Shown here: positions 51,099 through 63,574 of the stretch, piece by piece
Numbering within the stretch: the first letter of the stretch is position 1
Layout of the letters: each line of letters starts with the position of its first letter
The notes under the pieces: model-generated
The model's database searches: none
Told to the model about the DNA's origin: nothing
What the model saw: only the letters and a program-made list of their open reading frames with translations
Translations under genes and position numbers: made by a program
DNA from: Neurospora crassa OR74A
Taxonomy: Eukaryota; Ascomycota; Sordariomycetes; Sordariales; Sordariaceae
Length of the DNA: 64,000 nt
Assembly: GCF_000182925.2 (NCBI RefSeq)
Contig: NC_026501.1
Coordinates: 4,319,917 to 4,383,916 of the forward strand
Reading direction: 5' to 3'

Positions 51099-53306
51099 TG
51101 CTGTGAACTTTCCTTCCAGGCTTGGGGGCTTATGGACCCAGGGAGTCTCTTGACTCTTAATTCGCCAAGCTTGCCGTGGTCACCGTAGACCATACCCTCG
51201 CGCCAAATCCGATGCCCGACCGTGAAAGACGTCTATTGTGTGCTGAGGGCTCGAATCCGGTGATGCCAAGTCGTTCGAGTTGGGACGTCTCCAAGAATGG
51301 GAGGCAGTGATGAGGATGCTAAGCGCCGTGTAGAATTATCCACCAAGGTCTATCCAATTGCCGTTTATATACTGTAGTCTAGTCGCGCCGACACAATGCT
51401 GATCAGGTCGGAAGCCTTAGAGACTCGATGAAAAGAGACTTGATGCTGGTTGAGAACTTGAGTTGGATGGCGTTTGTATGTGCAGTGTGCAGGAACTGAG
51501 ACAACGGCTGACCACTGCAACTGAATAGATGTTGTATATGTGTGTAGTGAGTAAACGATATTCTTAATCTCCCAATTATTCAAACAGTCGGGCTTTTTGA
51601 GCAAGACGGGGTGAAACTGAGTTATTCAAGAAGATGCAATACAGTGTCGTTGAGTGCCGAACGAAGCTCCAGTCCCCGTTTCGGTGATCGCGACAGCTGA
51701 GCTCGCGACGGTACGATAGTACTTACAGTCACATTGAGTGCAGTACCTACCTAGGCACTATTTCTCCACCCACTACTGCACTGCAACTCCGTCGTTCAAG
51801 TTCAAGTTGTGTGCAACAACTGAACGAACTGAAGTTGTACTTACACAGTATGGCCCGTGCGTGCAGAGTGGTGTAACGCCTCGTAAGGCCTGCCGTTCGT
51901 TACCGAAGATAGCACAAGCCCTCTCCAGCCACGTATGGCTTGCGCTCTGGGTTCTTGGCTTGTATCCTGGAGCTGTTAAGGTAGCGCGGTCCCTGATCTG
52001 TGGTCCGGGGGGGCGGGAGGGCGGCACTAAGACGGGAGCTGCAGGTGGGTCCGCCCCGTGGATTGTGTTTCCCGGCAACCGCGCGGTGACAAGCCCCGGC
52101 CTTCTTCGTTCCTTTGTTGTGTGGAGCCGCCTTGTTTTCTCTGGGCGCTACTTTTTGCCTGAATTGCGGTCTCGAGAGTTGAACACTCTCCATTCTCCTA
52201 TCCTTCTTGAGCGCAGTGTGAACACGCAATGAAAGCCCAAACCCAATGTTCTCAGTTGTATACTTTCTGTACCGACGGACCTGAGTCTTTCATGTCCGGA
52301 TCTTTTACTTATTATGTACCTGCTCCTCAATAGCGCCATGCCTCGAGGGTCTGCCATGATCAACGACAATAAACCAGTTTTTCCTCTGCTCTCTGTGGAG
52401 ATGTACCATGTACCTCCCTGACAAAAGAGGTGAAGCATTCTTTCAATTTCAATGGTACTTATGTGAGAGTCGTCGTTGCCCAACCAACAGCTGTTGATGT
52501 CTTCTTTGTCTCTTGCACATTCTCAGAGGAATAGGTGCACAAGGCTGGAGTCCAGCTCTGTTAGTTAATAACCTCCATGTCCCAGAATCCGGCTGGTCCA
52601 ATCGTGTTGCCCGCTAGAATCTCCTTGCGCACATGCAAGCCTGCCCGCAATCTGTAATCGTCTAGGTACTCTTCCCGTCGCTCGGATGACCTACCGTCTG
52701 CATAGAACGCTGCCAATTCATTCCTCCACCAACAGCAGCCAAGGACTTTTACCTAGTGTGCAGGTGGATACGTACTTGTACACTACGCAAACCGCGACCT
52801 TCGCGCCTCACCATTGAACTCAGGTCTTGCTCCGATTTTCAATTCCTGTTCAAGCAAGGTGTCTGTCTGCCACTGCAGCCGGCACAAGTGCAACTTATTT
52901 TATTCTTAACATTGTTAGCAACCGTCCGGGGCACGGCTCAGCACCATAAGATCGATCCTTTTACCAAGTTGCAGGACCTCAACTCGAGCTCTCCAATTTC
53001 GTCCATCTTTTCAAGTCAAGACATCGACTTACCAAGCCAACTCAGCTGCCTCTCCTTTGTCCATCCCATTGAGACGACCGCGACAACAACAACCTGAATC
53101 GACTTGAAGAAGAGCCTCTCCCGATTCAGCCATGACATAGCACCGCGAAGACCAAACCTTTAACCCACAAACCGCAAACGCTTTTTTTCCGTCACCACCC
53201 GCTCGTCCGCCCAACACTAGTCACGCTCAGATACTGCAGGGCAGCTGGAGAAGACGTAGCAGCAATTGAATCTGCAGTGGGACACGCGCCTTCAAAGGCA
53301 GCAGCT
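51099..53306. other. Divergent promoter region of med16 and the sirtuin gene
   Basis: 2.2 kb of normal composition between two divergent genes. ORFs at 51738-52232 (+), 51900-52229 (-) and 52756-53097 (+) overlap on opposite strands and have no domains. The last 300 bp before 53,307 are pyrimidine/CA-rich, consistent with a 5' UTR. No gene called. Confidence 0.5.
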
Positions 53307-55378
53307 ATGGACTGCTTGCGACCGAAACCGTCCGACTCCTCCTCGTCAGGCTCTCTTCCCTCCTCTCCTCTCTCAGTTCTCTCTCAGTCGCCTTCTCTGC
53401 CTCCTACGCCTTTGCTGCTCGATGCCTCGAACCGCTATCCCTCCCCTAGTTCCAGCTCGATACCCTCTGGCAGTGCTTCCCCCATGAAGGGGCCCGATTC
53501 AGATTCGGCCCAGGAGATCCAGGTCCGCACAGATGGACCTCCTCCGACGAAGCGTCGCCGCACCGCCGCACCGCCAAGGCCCCGTACCACAGACCGGATC
53601 GATCTTGAAAATCGTGTGGAAGAGGCCGATGAGAACCTCGACAGGTTATTGACGGCTCTGCGGAGAAAGAAGAAGATTGTCGTCATTGCCGGTGCTGGCA
53701 TATCCGTCTCAGCTGGGAGTATGTCATTCCCTTACACTCCTCCTCCCCCTTTTTTATCCCCCCTCACTTTCCCTTCAATATCTCCGCATCTTGGATAGTC
53801 CATGACGCGCCATTTTCTTCCCAGACCTTGCTGACACGCTTTTTAGTCCCCGATTTCCGCTCGTCAACCGGTCTCTTCGCGACGCTACGAGGTCAGCACA
53901 AGCTGAAGGCTTCCGGAAAACACCTTTTCGACGCGTCTGTGTACAAGCACGATGACTCTACTGAGTCCTTCCACACCATGGTGCGCGAACTGGCGCAATT
54001 GACGTCACAGGCGAAGCCTACACCATTTCATCACATGCTAGCCTCCATGGCTGAGGAGGGACGACTACTACGACTCTACACCCAAAATATAGATACGCTA
54101 GATACCCAGATGCCACCATTAGCCACCAACGTCCCTCTGAACGCGAAGGGTCCGTGGCCAGTTACCGTCCAGCTGCACGGTGGGTTGGAGAAGATGGTAT
54201 GCACAAAGTGCAGTCACCTGGAGCCCTTCAATGCCGAGCTTTTCGAAGGCTCTGAAGCTCCTCTGTGCGCAAAGTGCAAGGAACAGGATGAGGTACGCAC
54301 AACATTTGCCGGCAAACGGAGTCACGGCATTGGCAGGCTACGGCCTAGAATTGTGTTGTACAACGAGTACAACCCTGACGAGGAGGCCATCGGAAACGTT
54401 TCAAAAGCGGATTTGAAGAGGGTTCCGGACGCAGTCATCGTTGTCGGCACAACTCTGAAGATTCCTGGCGTTCGGAGGCTCGTCAAGGAGATGTGTCAGC
54501 TGACCAGGAGCCGTCGGGATGGTATCACAGCCTGGATCAACATTGACCCAGAGCCTCAAGGAGCGGAATTTAAAGATTGCTGGGACTACGTCATCAGGGG
54601 GAAATGCGACGATGTAGCTGAGCTGGTAAATCTACCTAGATGGGATCAGCAGGATATAGGGGATCCTACAACATGGCTGGTGGATGAGAAGAAGGAAAAG
54701 AGGCTAGAGGCTACGCTCAGCAAGAGCAGGGTTGATGTACTCCTTCAACGCAAGCGCAAGTCACCTTTGTCAGACGACGAGGACGAAAAGTTGCTTGCGA
54801 AGGTGTTGACACAGAAACAAGGCGGGATTCCGACACCAAGCGCGAGCCCCAAGCCCCGTGCCACTCTTCCTGCGCGGAAACCGACGACCAAGGCCACAGC
54901 GAAGCAGAGCATTCTTAACTTTGGCAAAACCACGTCCTCCAAAGAGACGACCCCTGTCAGCGCCGCGATCACCACTGGGCGCAAACCCTTGCCTGGCTCT
55001 GCTCCTCAGCGTAAGCCGCGGCAGACGAAGAAGAAGGAGGTTGTTAAACCACAGAACGCCATCAACCGTAGCTTCAAGGCCACAAAAGCTGTGGCTGCTC
55101 CAGGGAAGGAAAACGCGAAACAGATTCCCTTTGACCCGGACACGTCTTCGGATCTGTCCTCGCCGCCTCGAGATTTCGACAAGGACGTGCCCACAGTGCT
55201 TCCGTCCCTGCGGCCAACGGCGGTGAAAGTTCCTCGCCCAACCATGACTACGAGAAGCAGGTCTAGGACACCTAGTGTCGGCTCAAGCCAGTCGGGAGCA
55301 CCGGGCTCGGGGCGGGACATGACGCTGACTATCTCGCCCAAGTCGAAGCCTCGGGGTATAGGGCATCTGATCGACTAA
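53307..55378 (+). CDS. nst-3: NAD-dependent histone deacetylase, sirtuin of the Hst3/Hst4 class (647 aa)
   Basis: Class I sirtuin. Hst3/Hst4 enzymes remove acetyl from histone H3 Lys56 after S phase; that substrate is inferred from the class. Exons 53307-53718 and 53847-55378; the 128-bp intron (GTATGT donor, GCTGAC branch, TTTTAG acceptor) splits the Ile codon of AGIPDFRSS. Residues 1-90 are Ser/Pro-rich with KRRR. Catalytic core: GAGIS 129-133, PDFRSSTGLF from 139, TQNID 216-220, catalytic His248 in QLHGG, zinc Cys256/259 and 278/281, VVGTTLKIPG from 336 and INIDPEP. A long charged tail (after about 400) with KKKE and RKR patches follows. I start at ATG 53307; the open frame upstream has only GTG. 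Symbol nst-3 is from memory of the Neurospora sirtuin next to chd1 and should be checked. Confidence 0.92.
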
Positions 55379-56128
55379 GGCTTGGACCAAAACGGCAGTG
55401 GGGTGAAACATGATTGATTTTGGGTCATAGAGGGTAAAATATGTGAGGGGGTTCGGCAGTCTTGACCATCAAAAACATGAGAGTGGTTTGGGGCACATGG
55501 TTTGGCAAGGTCAGGCAAAAGGCACATGGGCGATCTTTACGTCTTCAAGTATCCGGTCTCTCCCCGTCGATGTACAATAGCGATGGACAAGGTCACGGAT
55601 AGCGGATGGTCGGTTTTGGTTGGGTGGTTGATTATAGATGGGTTCGGTTTCTCTTCGTTTTCTTCCTTTCTTCTAGGAGGTATATATTAAGAGGACGGGC
55701 AAAATACTAAGCAAAGTCACAACACATCATTGTAGGCGTATCTTCAATATCGTACAATAGTAGAAATATATATAAAAGAGAATTTTTTTTACAACGTAGT
55801 TTCGTTTATAATATAATTGTGCGTTAATTATATTTTTGCAAATTGGTATCTAGCTACTTTGGGGTATATTTATTATTAGTTAAAATTCGATAGATTAATT
55901 TTAATTTATTATAGATTGTAAATATAGAGTAAGTCGAATAATATAGTATTATTAAGGGGCGAATATTTAGAAAGGGTATACTTAAATTATATTACTAAAG
56001 AAAAAAGAATTGTTTCCCTCCGCTAACCCTTATTACTATTACTACTATATAATTATTAAATAGTACGATCCTATCGGCTTACTATTAAGGATTTTACTAT
56101 ATAAATTCTTAGTTGGGTAATAATTAAT

Positions 56129-56247
56129 ATATACGGCTATAGATAGTAGAAAATTCGGGATCCTATCCATTTTCCTATAAATAAGCTACTAATTACTTAA
56201 CTAGTAGTTAGGTTGGTGACGATTAGCGAATCCTAAGTGTTGTATAT
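56129..56247 (+). pseudogene. 5S rRNA pseudogene, copy 1 (zeta)
   Basis: 119 bp starting ATATACGGCTATAG (5S genes start ACATACGG) and ending in TTGTATA with a T-run terminator. The 3' part, TAGTTAGGT, GGTGACGATTAGCGAATCC, follows the conserved 5S pattern GGTGACCACCAGCGAATCC. Many C-to-T changes hit CA sites. Promoter boxes are internal to 5S genes, so this copy is very unlikely to be transcribed normally. Confidence 0.88.
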
Positions 56248-56922
56248 TTTTTTTCTACTTTATATATTATATTTTTATATCGTTTAAATTCGCGTACTTA
56301 ACCCTTTTTTTTTTTTCTCTCTTCCCCCCACCTTATTTTTAAGTATCCGGTCTCTCCCTATCGATATACAATAGCGATAGATAAGGTTATAAATAGTAGA
56401 TAGTTGATTTTAGTTAGGTAATTAATTATAGATGGGTTCGGTTTCTCTTTGTTTTCTTCCTTTCTTCTAGGAGGTATACGTTAAGAGGATAGGCAAAATA
56501 CCAAGTAAAATTATAATATATTATTATAAGTATATCTTTAATATTGTATAATAGTAGAAATATATATAAAGGAGAATTTTTTTTATAATGTAGTTTCGTT
56601 TATAATATAATTGTACGTTAATTATATTTCTACAAGTTAGTATCCAACTACTTTAGGGCGTATTTATTATTAATTAAAATCCAGTAAATTAATTTTAATT
56701 TATTATAGATTGTAAATATAGAATAAATTGAATAATATAGTATTATTAGGGGGCGAATATTTAGAAAGGGTATACCCAAATTATACCGCTAAAGAAAAAA
56801 GAACTATTTCCTTCCGCCGACCTTCGTTACTATTACTACTATACAATTATTAGATAGTACGATCCTGCCGGCTTACTATTAAGGATTTTACTATATAAGC
56901 TCTTAGTTGGGTAATAATTAGT

Positions 56923-57041
56923 ATATACGGCTATAGATGGTAGAAAATTCAGGATCCCGTCCGCTCTCCTATAGATAAGCTACTAATCGCTTAATTAATA
57001 GTTAGGTCAGTAACGACCAGCGAATCCCAGGTGCTGTATGT
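56923..57041 (+). pseudogene. 5S rRNA pseudogene, copy 2 (eta)
   Basis: Exactly 794 bp after copy 1. It reads ATATACGGCTATAGATGGTA at the start and CGACCAGCGAATCCCAG, GTGCTGTATG, T-run at the end. The 3' third is closer to a functional 5S gene than copy 1, but the centre (CTCCTATAGATAAGC) is altered. It carries transitions different from copy 1, so each copy was hit independently. Confidence 0.9.
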
Positions 57042-57127
57042 TTTTTTTCTACTTTATGTATTATACCTTTATATCGTTCAAGTTCGTGTGCTTAGCCCTT
57101 TTTTTTTTTTCTCTCTTCCCCCCACCT

Positions 57128-57147
57128 CCCCCCCCCCCCCCCCCCCC
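57128..57147. repeat. C20 homopolymer at the right edge of zeta-eta
   Basis: Twenty C in a row directly after copy 2, where copy 1 continues into TTATTTTT. It marks the right junction and is a likely sequencing or length-variation hotspot. Confidence 0.9.
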
Positions 57148-58350
57148 TTCCTCCGCTTGGTTTTAGAGCTGAATTCGCTCAGCTCCTGTGATGGTGCGTT
57201 GAGTTGGTTGTTTACAAGGTTAGGGGTGAGTTGGGATGGGTGAACGTGAAATGGTCATGGAGAAGTCAACTGAACAAACAAACGCATAGCGGGGTGAAGA
57301 TTCTTCAGACACGAATCATAAAAGAACATGGAACATGGCCTGGACGTTGCTTACATGCTGTGGGATCTGCTCCTAAACGTGCTCTGTCTACAATCGTGAT
57401 CGCAAACGCATCGCCGGTAACCCGTCTTGTGCCCGTGTATGTCGTGGCCTCATACGTGCCACCATCGATACCGAGAATGCCAAACAACTCATTTGTTGTC
57501 ACTAGTAACTGTCTGTCATTATCCCTTTCTCCGACCCTAAAACATGCACCCTCCATCGAATGATACGCAGGTGAGGATAGACAGGTAAAGAACAACAACA
57601 CACACTCTCATATTATATCATCACCTACTATGATGAAGTTGAACGCACCAAAACACAAACAAACAGATGAGAAAGGTACAGATCGACGATGCAATTATGG
57701 ATATCATTTCATTGTCTCTTCTCTCTTTCTTTCTAAGTTTAGGGCGTGTTCGGCGACTGAAGATAAGTGGGGGGAAAAACACAACAACGACGCACGGTCC
57801 CTTCTCTTTCCGCCATCTTCCCCTGTCCCAAGTAAGTGATCCTCAATTTTTTGCAGGAGGAATTCGGTATAGTTTTGTTATTTCCCTTTTTTGTACGCTC
57901 TCAGAACCAACCATCCATCCATTCCCCTCAGTTTTATTGCTGCTGAGATCACTTGAAAAAAGAAAAGAAAAAAAAGTAAGAAAAGCAAGACTGTTTGAGG
58001 CATGTTGATGAGTGCCTGACGAGTAGAACGCTTGCGTGCCTTTCTTTTACGTCGGCGCACGCGGTTTCCGCAAAACCATACACAACAACGAAAATAACCA
58101 TCATCGGCGATAGGATAATGCTGAACCCTTCATAAAAGCGCGCGCCCTTTCTGTAACATAAATAATTCCTCATTACAGGTATCGCTCGTTCCAATGTAAC
58201 ACCACGCCCGCCCGTGTACTTGTCAACTCCCAGATGAGGATAGAGGAGCAGAAAATCAGAACAACAACCCCAGTCGAGATATCTAAACCCGTACGCCAGA
58301 CAATGCAAGAGCTGAGTAACAATTATTGATGGGAGAAGAGGGTGGTTCCC
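57148..58350. other. Intergenic, 3' flank of chd1
   Basis: Normal-GC DNA; overlapping ORFs on both strands (57204-57563 +, 57305-57601 -, 57949-58308 -) have no domain or start support. Probably the chd1 3' UTR at its right end. Confidence 0.5.
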
Positions 58351-61300
58351 CTAGTAAGGCCGTTGCTGCTGAGAGGGACTGCGGCTGCTCTGCCATGAGT
58401 GACGGATCGGTGCTCCCCTATCGATGTCCCGACGATGGCGATAAAAGTTGAGTCGATCGCCATTCTCGTAATAGTTCGGGCGCCGCTTGGGCTCCTCTCG
58501 TCGCTCTTCGCGCCGGTCCTCGCGCCGGTCGTCGCGGTAAGGGTCACGAGATCTTCGATCGTCGCGATCGCTGGCAATCTCGCCATCTTCGAGATCCTGG
58601 CGGCTCGGCTTCTTCAGATTCTGAGATCTGTCCTCCTTGTTCTCGCTATCCTTTTTGCAAAGGTCGCCGAACATGCGCTGGAGTCTTCGGCCCGACACCT
58701 TGACCTCACCGATGGGCCAGATCGAAGAAAGGAATTCCCTGTATCCATCGTTAGCCAGTGTGAAAGCACAATCTGAGGGAGTTTCTAGACTTACCAGAAC
58801 TGTGGCTCCAAACCATCCAGCGGGTTCTTCTCCTCCAGCTGCTTAAGGAAATTACCAAATGCCCGAATCTCCTCTCCCAAAATTTTGGCGCGTTCTTTGG
58901 CCGCAGGAAAACGTTCCTTAGAGTACATGATGCGTTCCATGTTCGCTTTGAGGGGCCGAAGTAGAGACCAAACAAGTTGGAAGTTGTCCGAGCTATCGAT
59001 CTCATCATTATTCAACTTGGCAAGTTCATGGAAGCGCTCCACCGCTTTCTGCCTGTCCCGCTTCCATTTCTCCAATGTTTCGGGATCGACCTTGGGTGCC
59101 TTGTCCTTCTTCTTGTCGAGTTTGCTATCTGTACCACGACGTTCGTCTTCCACCCGACGATGCTTCGAGCTGCGCTCTTCGTAATCATCGGTGTACTTCC
59201 GTTTGTGGTCAGGCCTGGGGGTCCCCCGGTCATTCGCGTTGCTGAGAGTCCGATGGTGGTGGTCCCGGTGAGGAATAGACTTTTTAACGCCCAATGGTGC
59301 AGGAGACCCGGAGATGGAGCTAGCTTCACCGCGTCGATGGCCGTTGTTCGTGAGAAGCTTCTTGCTCCGATGGTGGTTCTCCACTGCCTTCTTAGCGGCA
59401 GCATCATTAGAGTGCTTGGCCAACAGAACAGACAGGAGATACTCGGACCTTCGGACCAAATGAACAGCACCAGGGGATTGAATCCCTACAGCCTCCGTCT
59501 TCTTTCGTTCTTCCCGTTTGTCGACACGATGCTCCTCCAGGAAGAACTTGTCGTGCATCTGCAACTCAGGATCGTCCCTGATTTGCGTCCACGCACCAAA
59601 TCCGTACCTGTCGATTCCAATAAGCAGCATGGCATCCTCGCGTGCACCCCAGTCGCAAGTATATGCGGCAGCCTTGGAAGCTTCGGGAAGCCTGAAACTG
59701 AGAATGTCTGCGTGCTCCCGGAGGACGCGACGCAGGAGTTTGAGCTGAGGGGGTCGCTCCACGACAGTCTCTGCGTTGACTTTCCGCACCTCGCCAAAAT
59801 CGACAAGTACAGCCTTCTTATCCTTCTTCGCCAGTGGCTTGCCAGCCCTGGCTTCTTCTTCGCGAAGTCTCTCGTTGTTCGCATCTACAGCGCGGCGACT
59901 GATAACGACAAGGTCCTCGATAATAGACTTCAGAAAGTCCCGATCTCTATCACTAAGGCGGGCATCCTGGACAACCTCTTCTTCGCGGTCGTCCAAGGAA
60001 CCGTACCTGAAGAAGGCCCTGATAAGGTTTCGGGTTTCTTTCTCATTGAGGGGGCGTTTGGGATCAGAAAGCAATGCACGTTGCTCTTCGAGCTCTTCCT
60101 GCTCTTCCCTCTCGCGTTGTCGCTTCTTTGCCAGACGCTCAGCTCGATCGTTCTCTGCGCTCTTTTTGGAGCCTTTCAACGCAGCTTTTCTAGGAGCATT
60201 CTCCTCTATCGTTTTTGCCAAGTACTCCTCTTCCTTCTTTCTATTTTCCTCAGCCTTGATGGCAGCAAGCTGCTCGGCTGGAATGATCTGATCCCAGTCA
60301 AGGGCGAGATCGTCAACTTTGACATCGGTGACCTGCATCCAGTTATCCCAGTCGATACCACCACTGCTCAGGTTGATCTTGTCATCGACATCAGTTTTGG
60401 TAACTTCGGCATTCTCGAGGATAGCATCGATATCGAGCTGCTCCAGCTTCTGCTGGTTGCTAGATTGTTCGAACAGGTTCTGGGAACGCATCTTGAGGAT
60501 CATCGAGATATCCTCAGCGGTCTTAGCCTCGTCCATCTTGAGGCCGCGCTCCTTGAACTGCTCTTTGAGAGCCTTGCCTTCATCTGTCACACCGGCCTGA
60601 ATGGTAAGATACTCCAAGAAGAGCTTGTTGCGGGCTCGCTTTACAACTTCCTCTTCAATAGTCTGCTTGGCCACGAGGCGGTAGACATTAACAGGTCTTT
60701 TCTGGCCGATACGGTGAGCTCGAGCCATTGCCTGAAGATCGGCCTGGGGATTCCAGTCCGAGTCATAGATGATGACAGTATCAGCCGTCATAAGATTGAT
60801 TCCAAGGCCACCGGCGCGGGTAGACAAAAGGAAGCAGAAATCATCGCTGCCCTCGGCGTTAAAATGATTGATCGCCATACGTCTTGGGCCGGCAGGAATG
60901 GTACCGTCGAGTCGCTGGAATTGATATCCGCGAACACGGAGATAGTCACCCAAAATGTCTAGCATCTTGACCATCTGACTGAAGATCAGAACACGATGTC
61001 CGTCCTTCCTAAGTTTTGCCAGCAGCTGATCAAGAAGCATCATCTTGCCGCTACTTGTAATGAGACCCTTGATCTGGTCTTCACGGCGTGTGCTGCCGTT
61101 GAGGACACGCTCCTCGGCACCCTGGAACATGTACGGGTGGTTACTGACTTTCTTCAGCTCCATCATGATGTTGAGCAACGATTGCTTGTGGCCGTTGCTC
61201 GCGTCGCTGAGGGCAGCATAGTTGCGTGTGAGAATGTTCTTGTAGTAGTCAAGTTGCACGTCAGACAACTCAACTCGGATGATCTTTTCGGTTTTGGGGG

Positions 61301-63574
61301 GGAGGTCCGACTCGACCGTCTCCTTGGTGCGACGCAAAATGAAAGGAGCGATTGACTGATGCAACTCGCGGAGCTTCTCTTGGGTCCTGATACGCCTAGC
61401 CTCATCCTGTTCTTCATCAGTGGGACCTTTGTTATCTGCGGTAGACAACGCTTCAAGCTCCTCATCAATGACGACCTTTCCGGGGTTAAGGAAGTCGAGG
61501 AGGGCTGAGAGTTCGGCCAGATTGTTCTGAATGGGTGTGCCGGTAATGAGGACCTTGCAAGGAACGCCGAAGTTGTTGAGCTTGATGTAGAGCTGTGACT
61601 CTCGGTTCTTGAGACGGTGGGCCTCGTCAACAGCGAGAACTTGCCATTTGATGTTCTTGAGATGATCCGCATCGGCCAAGATGTAGTCATAGGAAGTGAC
61701 TAAGACATTGAACTTGGTCTTCTTTGGGTTACCATCCACAAAAAGTTCGTAATCTCGAATGTTGGACCGAGCTGCCTCCGGGCCCAGGTAAACGACGTAA
61801 TTGAGATCCGGAGCCCAATGATTAAATGTATCGCACCAAGCGGGGATGACGCTAAGAGGAGCGACGACAAGGAACGGTCCTTCCTGGCCGCGTTCATTCC
61901 GTAACCAGCTGAGGAACGAGACGCTTTGGACAGTCTTTCCCAGACCCATTTCATCGGCTAAGATGACGTTGTTGCCCCTTACCCAGTTGAGAGCAAGGAA
62001 GTTAAGGCCTTTCATTTGGAACTCGCGAAGCTCGCCGCCCTTGATATAGTCAGGCTGCTTCTCCAGTTTGGTCATCCTCGACCGGGTATCGGGGTTAGTT
62101 TGCTTGCGGTCAGACTGCCATGACCGGTTGCATCGGTCGAGGAACTGGTTAATCTTGTCCTGAGCAAGTTCGGCCACGAGAGACTCGGCTTCCCAGGTGC
62201 ACTCGTCGTATTGCAGGCCCTTCCACTTGATGTAATACTCGGTGCCCTCATCACCGTCTCTGACAGCCACAACGCGCTCGACCTTTGTGTAGTCTTCGAG
62301 GGCCTCTTGCTCACGTTCTCTATCCAGGTACCACTGCTCTTTCTGCTCCGGACTGATATCGTCGCCACCGAATTGCATCTCCAGTTCGTACTCAACAACC
62401 TTCTTGTAATAGTTTTCGAGGCGGCGAAAGCCTCGGAAGCCTGCGACAGTTTCCGTAGTTTCCCAGGTGTTGTGGGGATATGATTGTCCCTGCCACTTGA
62501 TGAAGTATTCAAAGTCGTGTCGCGTAGAATCCACCGTGACCTCGACACCCTCCTTAGGACGATGACCGAGGATTTTCTCGATGTATGGCGAGTTATCCTC
62601 GACATTGGCAGACCAGTAGTTGGGGGTAAGCTCGGAGTCGTCCTCTTCATCTTCTTCGGCGTCACTTTCTTGGTAGGCACCGGCTGAGACCTGGGCGGCC
62701 CGACGGCTAGACCATCTCTTTTCGCTAAAAGCCAAGGCAGGGTCCTGTTCTTGTTGCCTGCGGACCTTTCTTTGGAAGCTGCGGGCTTTGGCGCCTCCAT
62801 ATGTGTCCGAGTCGGAATCATCGATTGAGGGTTGGCGAGCAGGAGTGCCACGCTTGGAAGCTGGAAATCACGACAAGTCAGCAGTGAAACAAAATGCCGA
62901 GGAGTATGACGGATGAAAACTTACCAGGCAACGAGCGTTCAACCCGACGTCTCTTCGCAGGCTTTCTAGACACCGGTGTGGCATCCGATTCGGATGGTTC
63001 ATCTTCTTCATCTGAGTCGATCTGTTTACTCAGTTAGGAGAGGCGTAACGACGAGAGCTCATCTTGATCCACTTACGATCTGCGCACGGCGTTGTGTAGG
63101 GCGTGACTGTTGTAGGTCGTTAGCATGGTATAACACAACAAGAATGCGGGATATTCGTACACTCCTCCTCAACCCATACAGGGCAGGATTCTCTCTGATG
63201 TAATCATCCTCGGTCGCGTGGGCGACTTTGCGCTTCACGACGGTACGGGACGACGAGGCAGACACGACTTCGTTGCTCTGAGCAGACCTGGGGCTATCGG
63301 GGGCGTCAAAGTCTCCGTCATCTGACGCGTCGTTATCACTTGCTGAATCGGACGCTTCCTCGAACGTCAACTCGGGTTTTTGTATCGGCGAGACAGCCTC
63401 GTCGGCAGGCTGATACGACTGGGCGTCGGCGTCGTCATTTGGGTCGGCCTCGGCGGCATTAACGTCTGAAAGGTCGCTCGTGCTTTCGGTATCGTTGGTA
63501 AAGTTGAAGTGGCTGTCATCCGCCGGCGGTGACACATGCCCGAACACCGGACCGGATTCGGGAGATGTCGACAT
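58351..63574 (-). CDS. chd1: CHD1 chromatin-remodelling ATPase (1664 aa, five exons)
   Basis: SNF2-family remodeller that spaces nucleosomes during transcription. In Neurospora CHD1 influences chromatin at frq and DNA methylation there (recalled). Exons: 63161-63574, 63077-63106, 62925-63021, 58795-62860, 58351-58738. Introns are 54, 55, 64 and 56 bp, all GT-AG and in frame. Residues 1-140 are acidic and Ser-rich; two chromodomains lie at about 274-337 and 370-427. The ATPase follows: DEMGLGKT 483-490 (Walker A), DEAH 592-595, and TRAGGLGINLMTADTVI and QAMARAHRIGQ in the second lobe. A SANT/SLIDE-type region (KAAAYTCDWGAREDAM) precedes a C-terminal CHCT helical domain (LVWSLLRPLKANMERI). The last exon adds KVSGRRLQRMFGDLC and an Arg/Asp/Glu tail (DRREERREEPKRR). 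Exon 2 is a 30-bp micro-exon. Confidence 0.95.

Larger units (their letters stand above)
55537..57126. repeat. 794-bp RIP-mutated tandem duplication containing 5S rRNA (zeta-eta type)
   Basis: Copy 1 spans about 55537-56330 and copy 2 about 56331-57126. AAGTATCCGGTCTCTCC is at 55547 and 56341. The 5S starts are at 56129 and 56923. CCCCCCACC is at 56324 and 57118. All three pairs are 794 bp apart. The copies differ almost only by C/T and G/A changes. The first 190 bp of copy 1 and the last 140 bp of copy 2 are least damaged. The unit begins in the 3' flank of the sirtuin gene. Neurospora crassa zeta-eta (psi-63), described by Selker and colleagues as a diverged tandem duplication of about 0.8 kb carrying a 5S gene and heavily methylated, fits closely; that identification is from memory. 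Confidence 0.9.

Noticed and set aside
51738-52232. 164-codon ORF between med16 and the sirtuin gene
   Set aside because: Overlapped by two antisense ORFs of similar length, no domain, sits in a divergent promoter region.
58977-60962. 661-codon ORF on the + strand antisense to chd1
   Set aside because: It lies wholly opposite the conserved chd1 ATPase/C-terminal exon; codon pairing in a long GC-balanced gene produces such shadows, and its translation has no domain.
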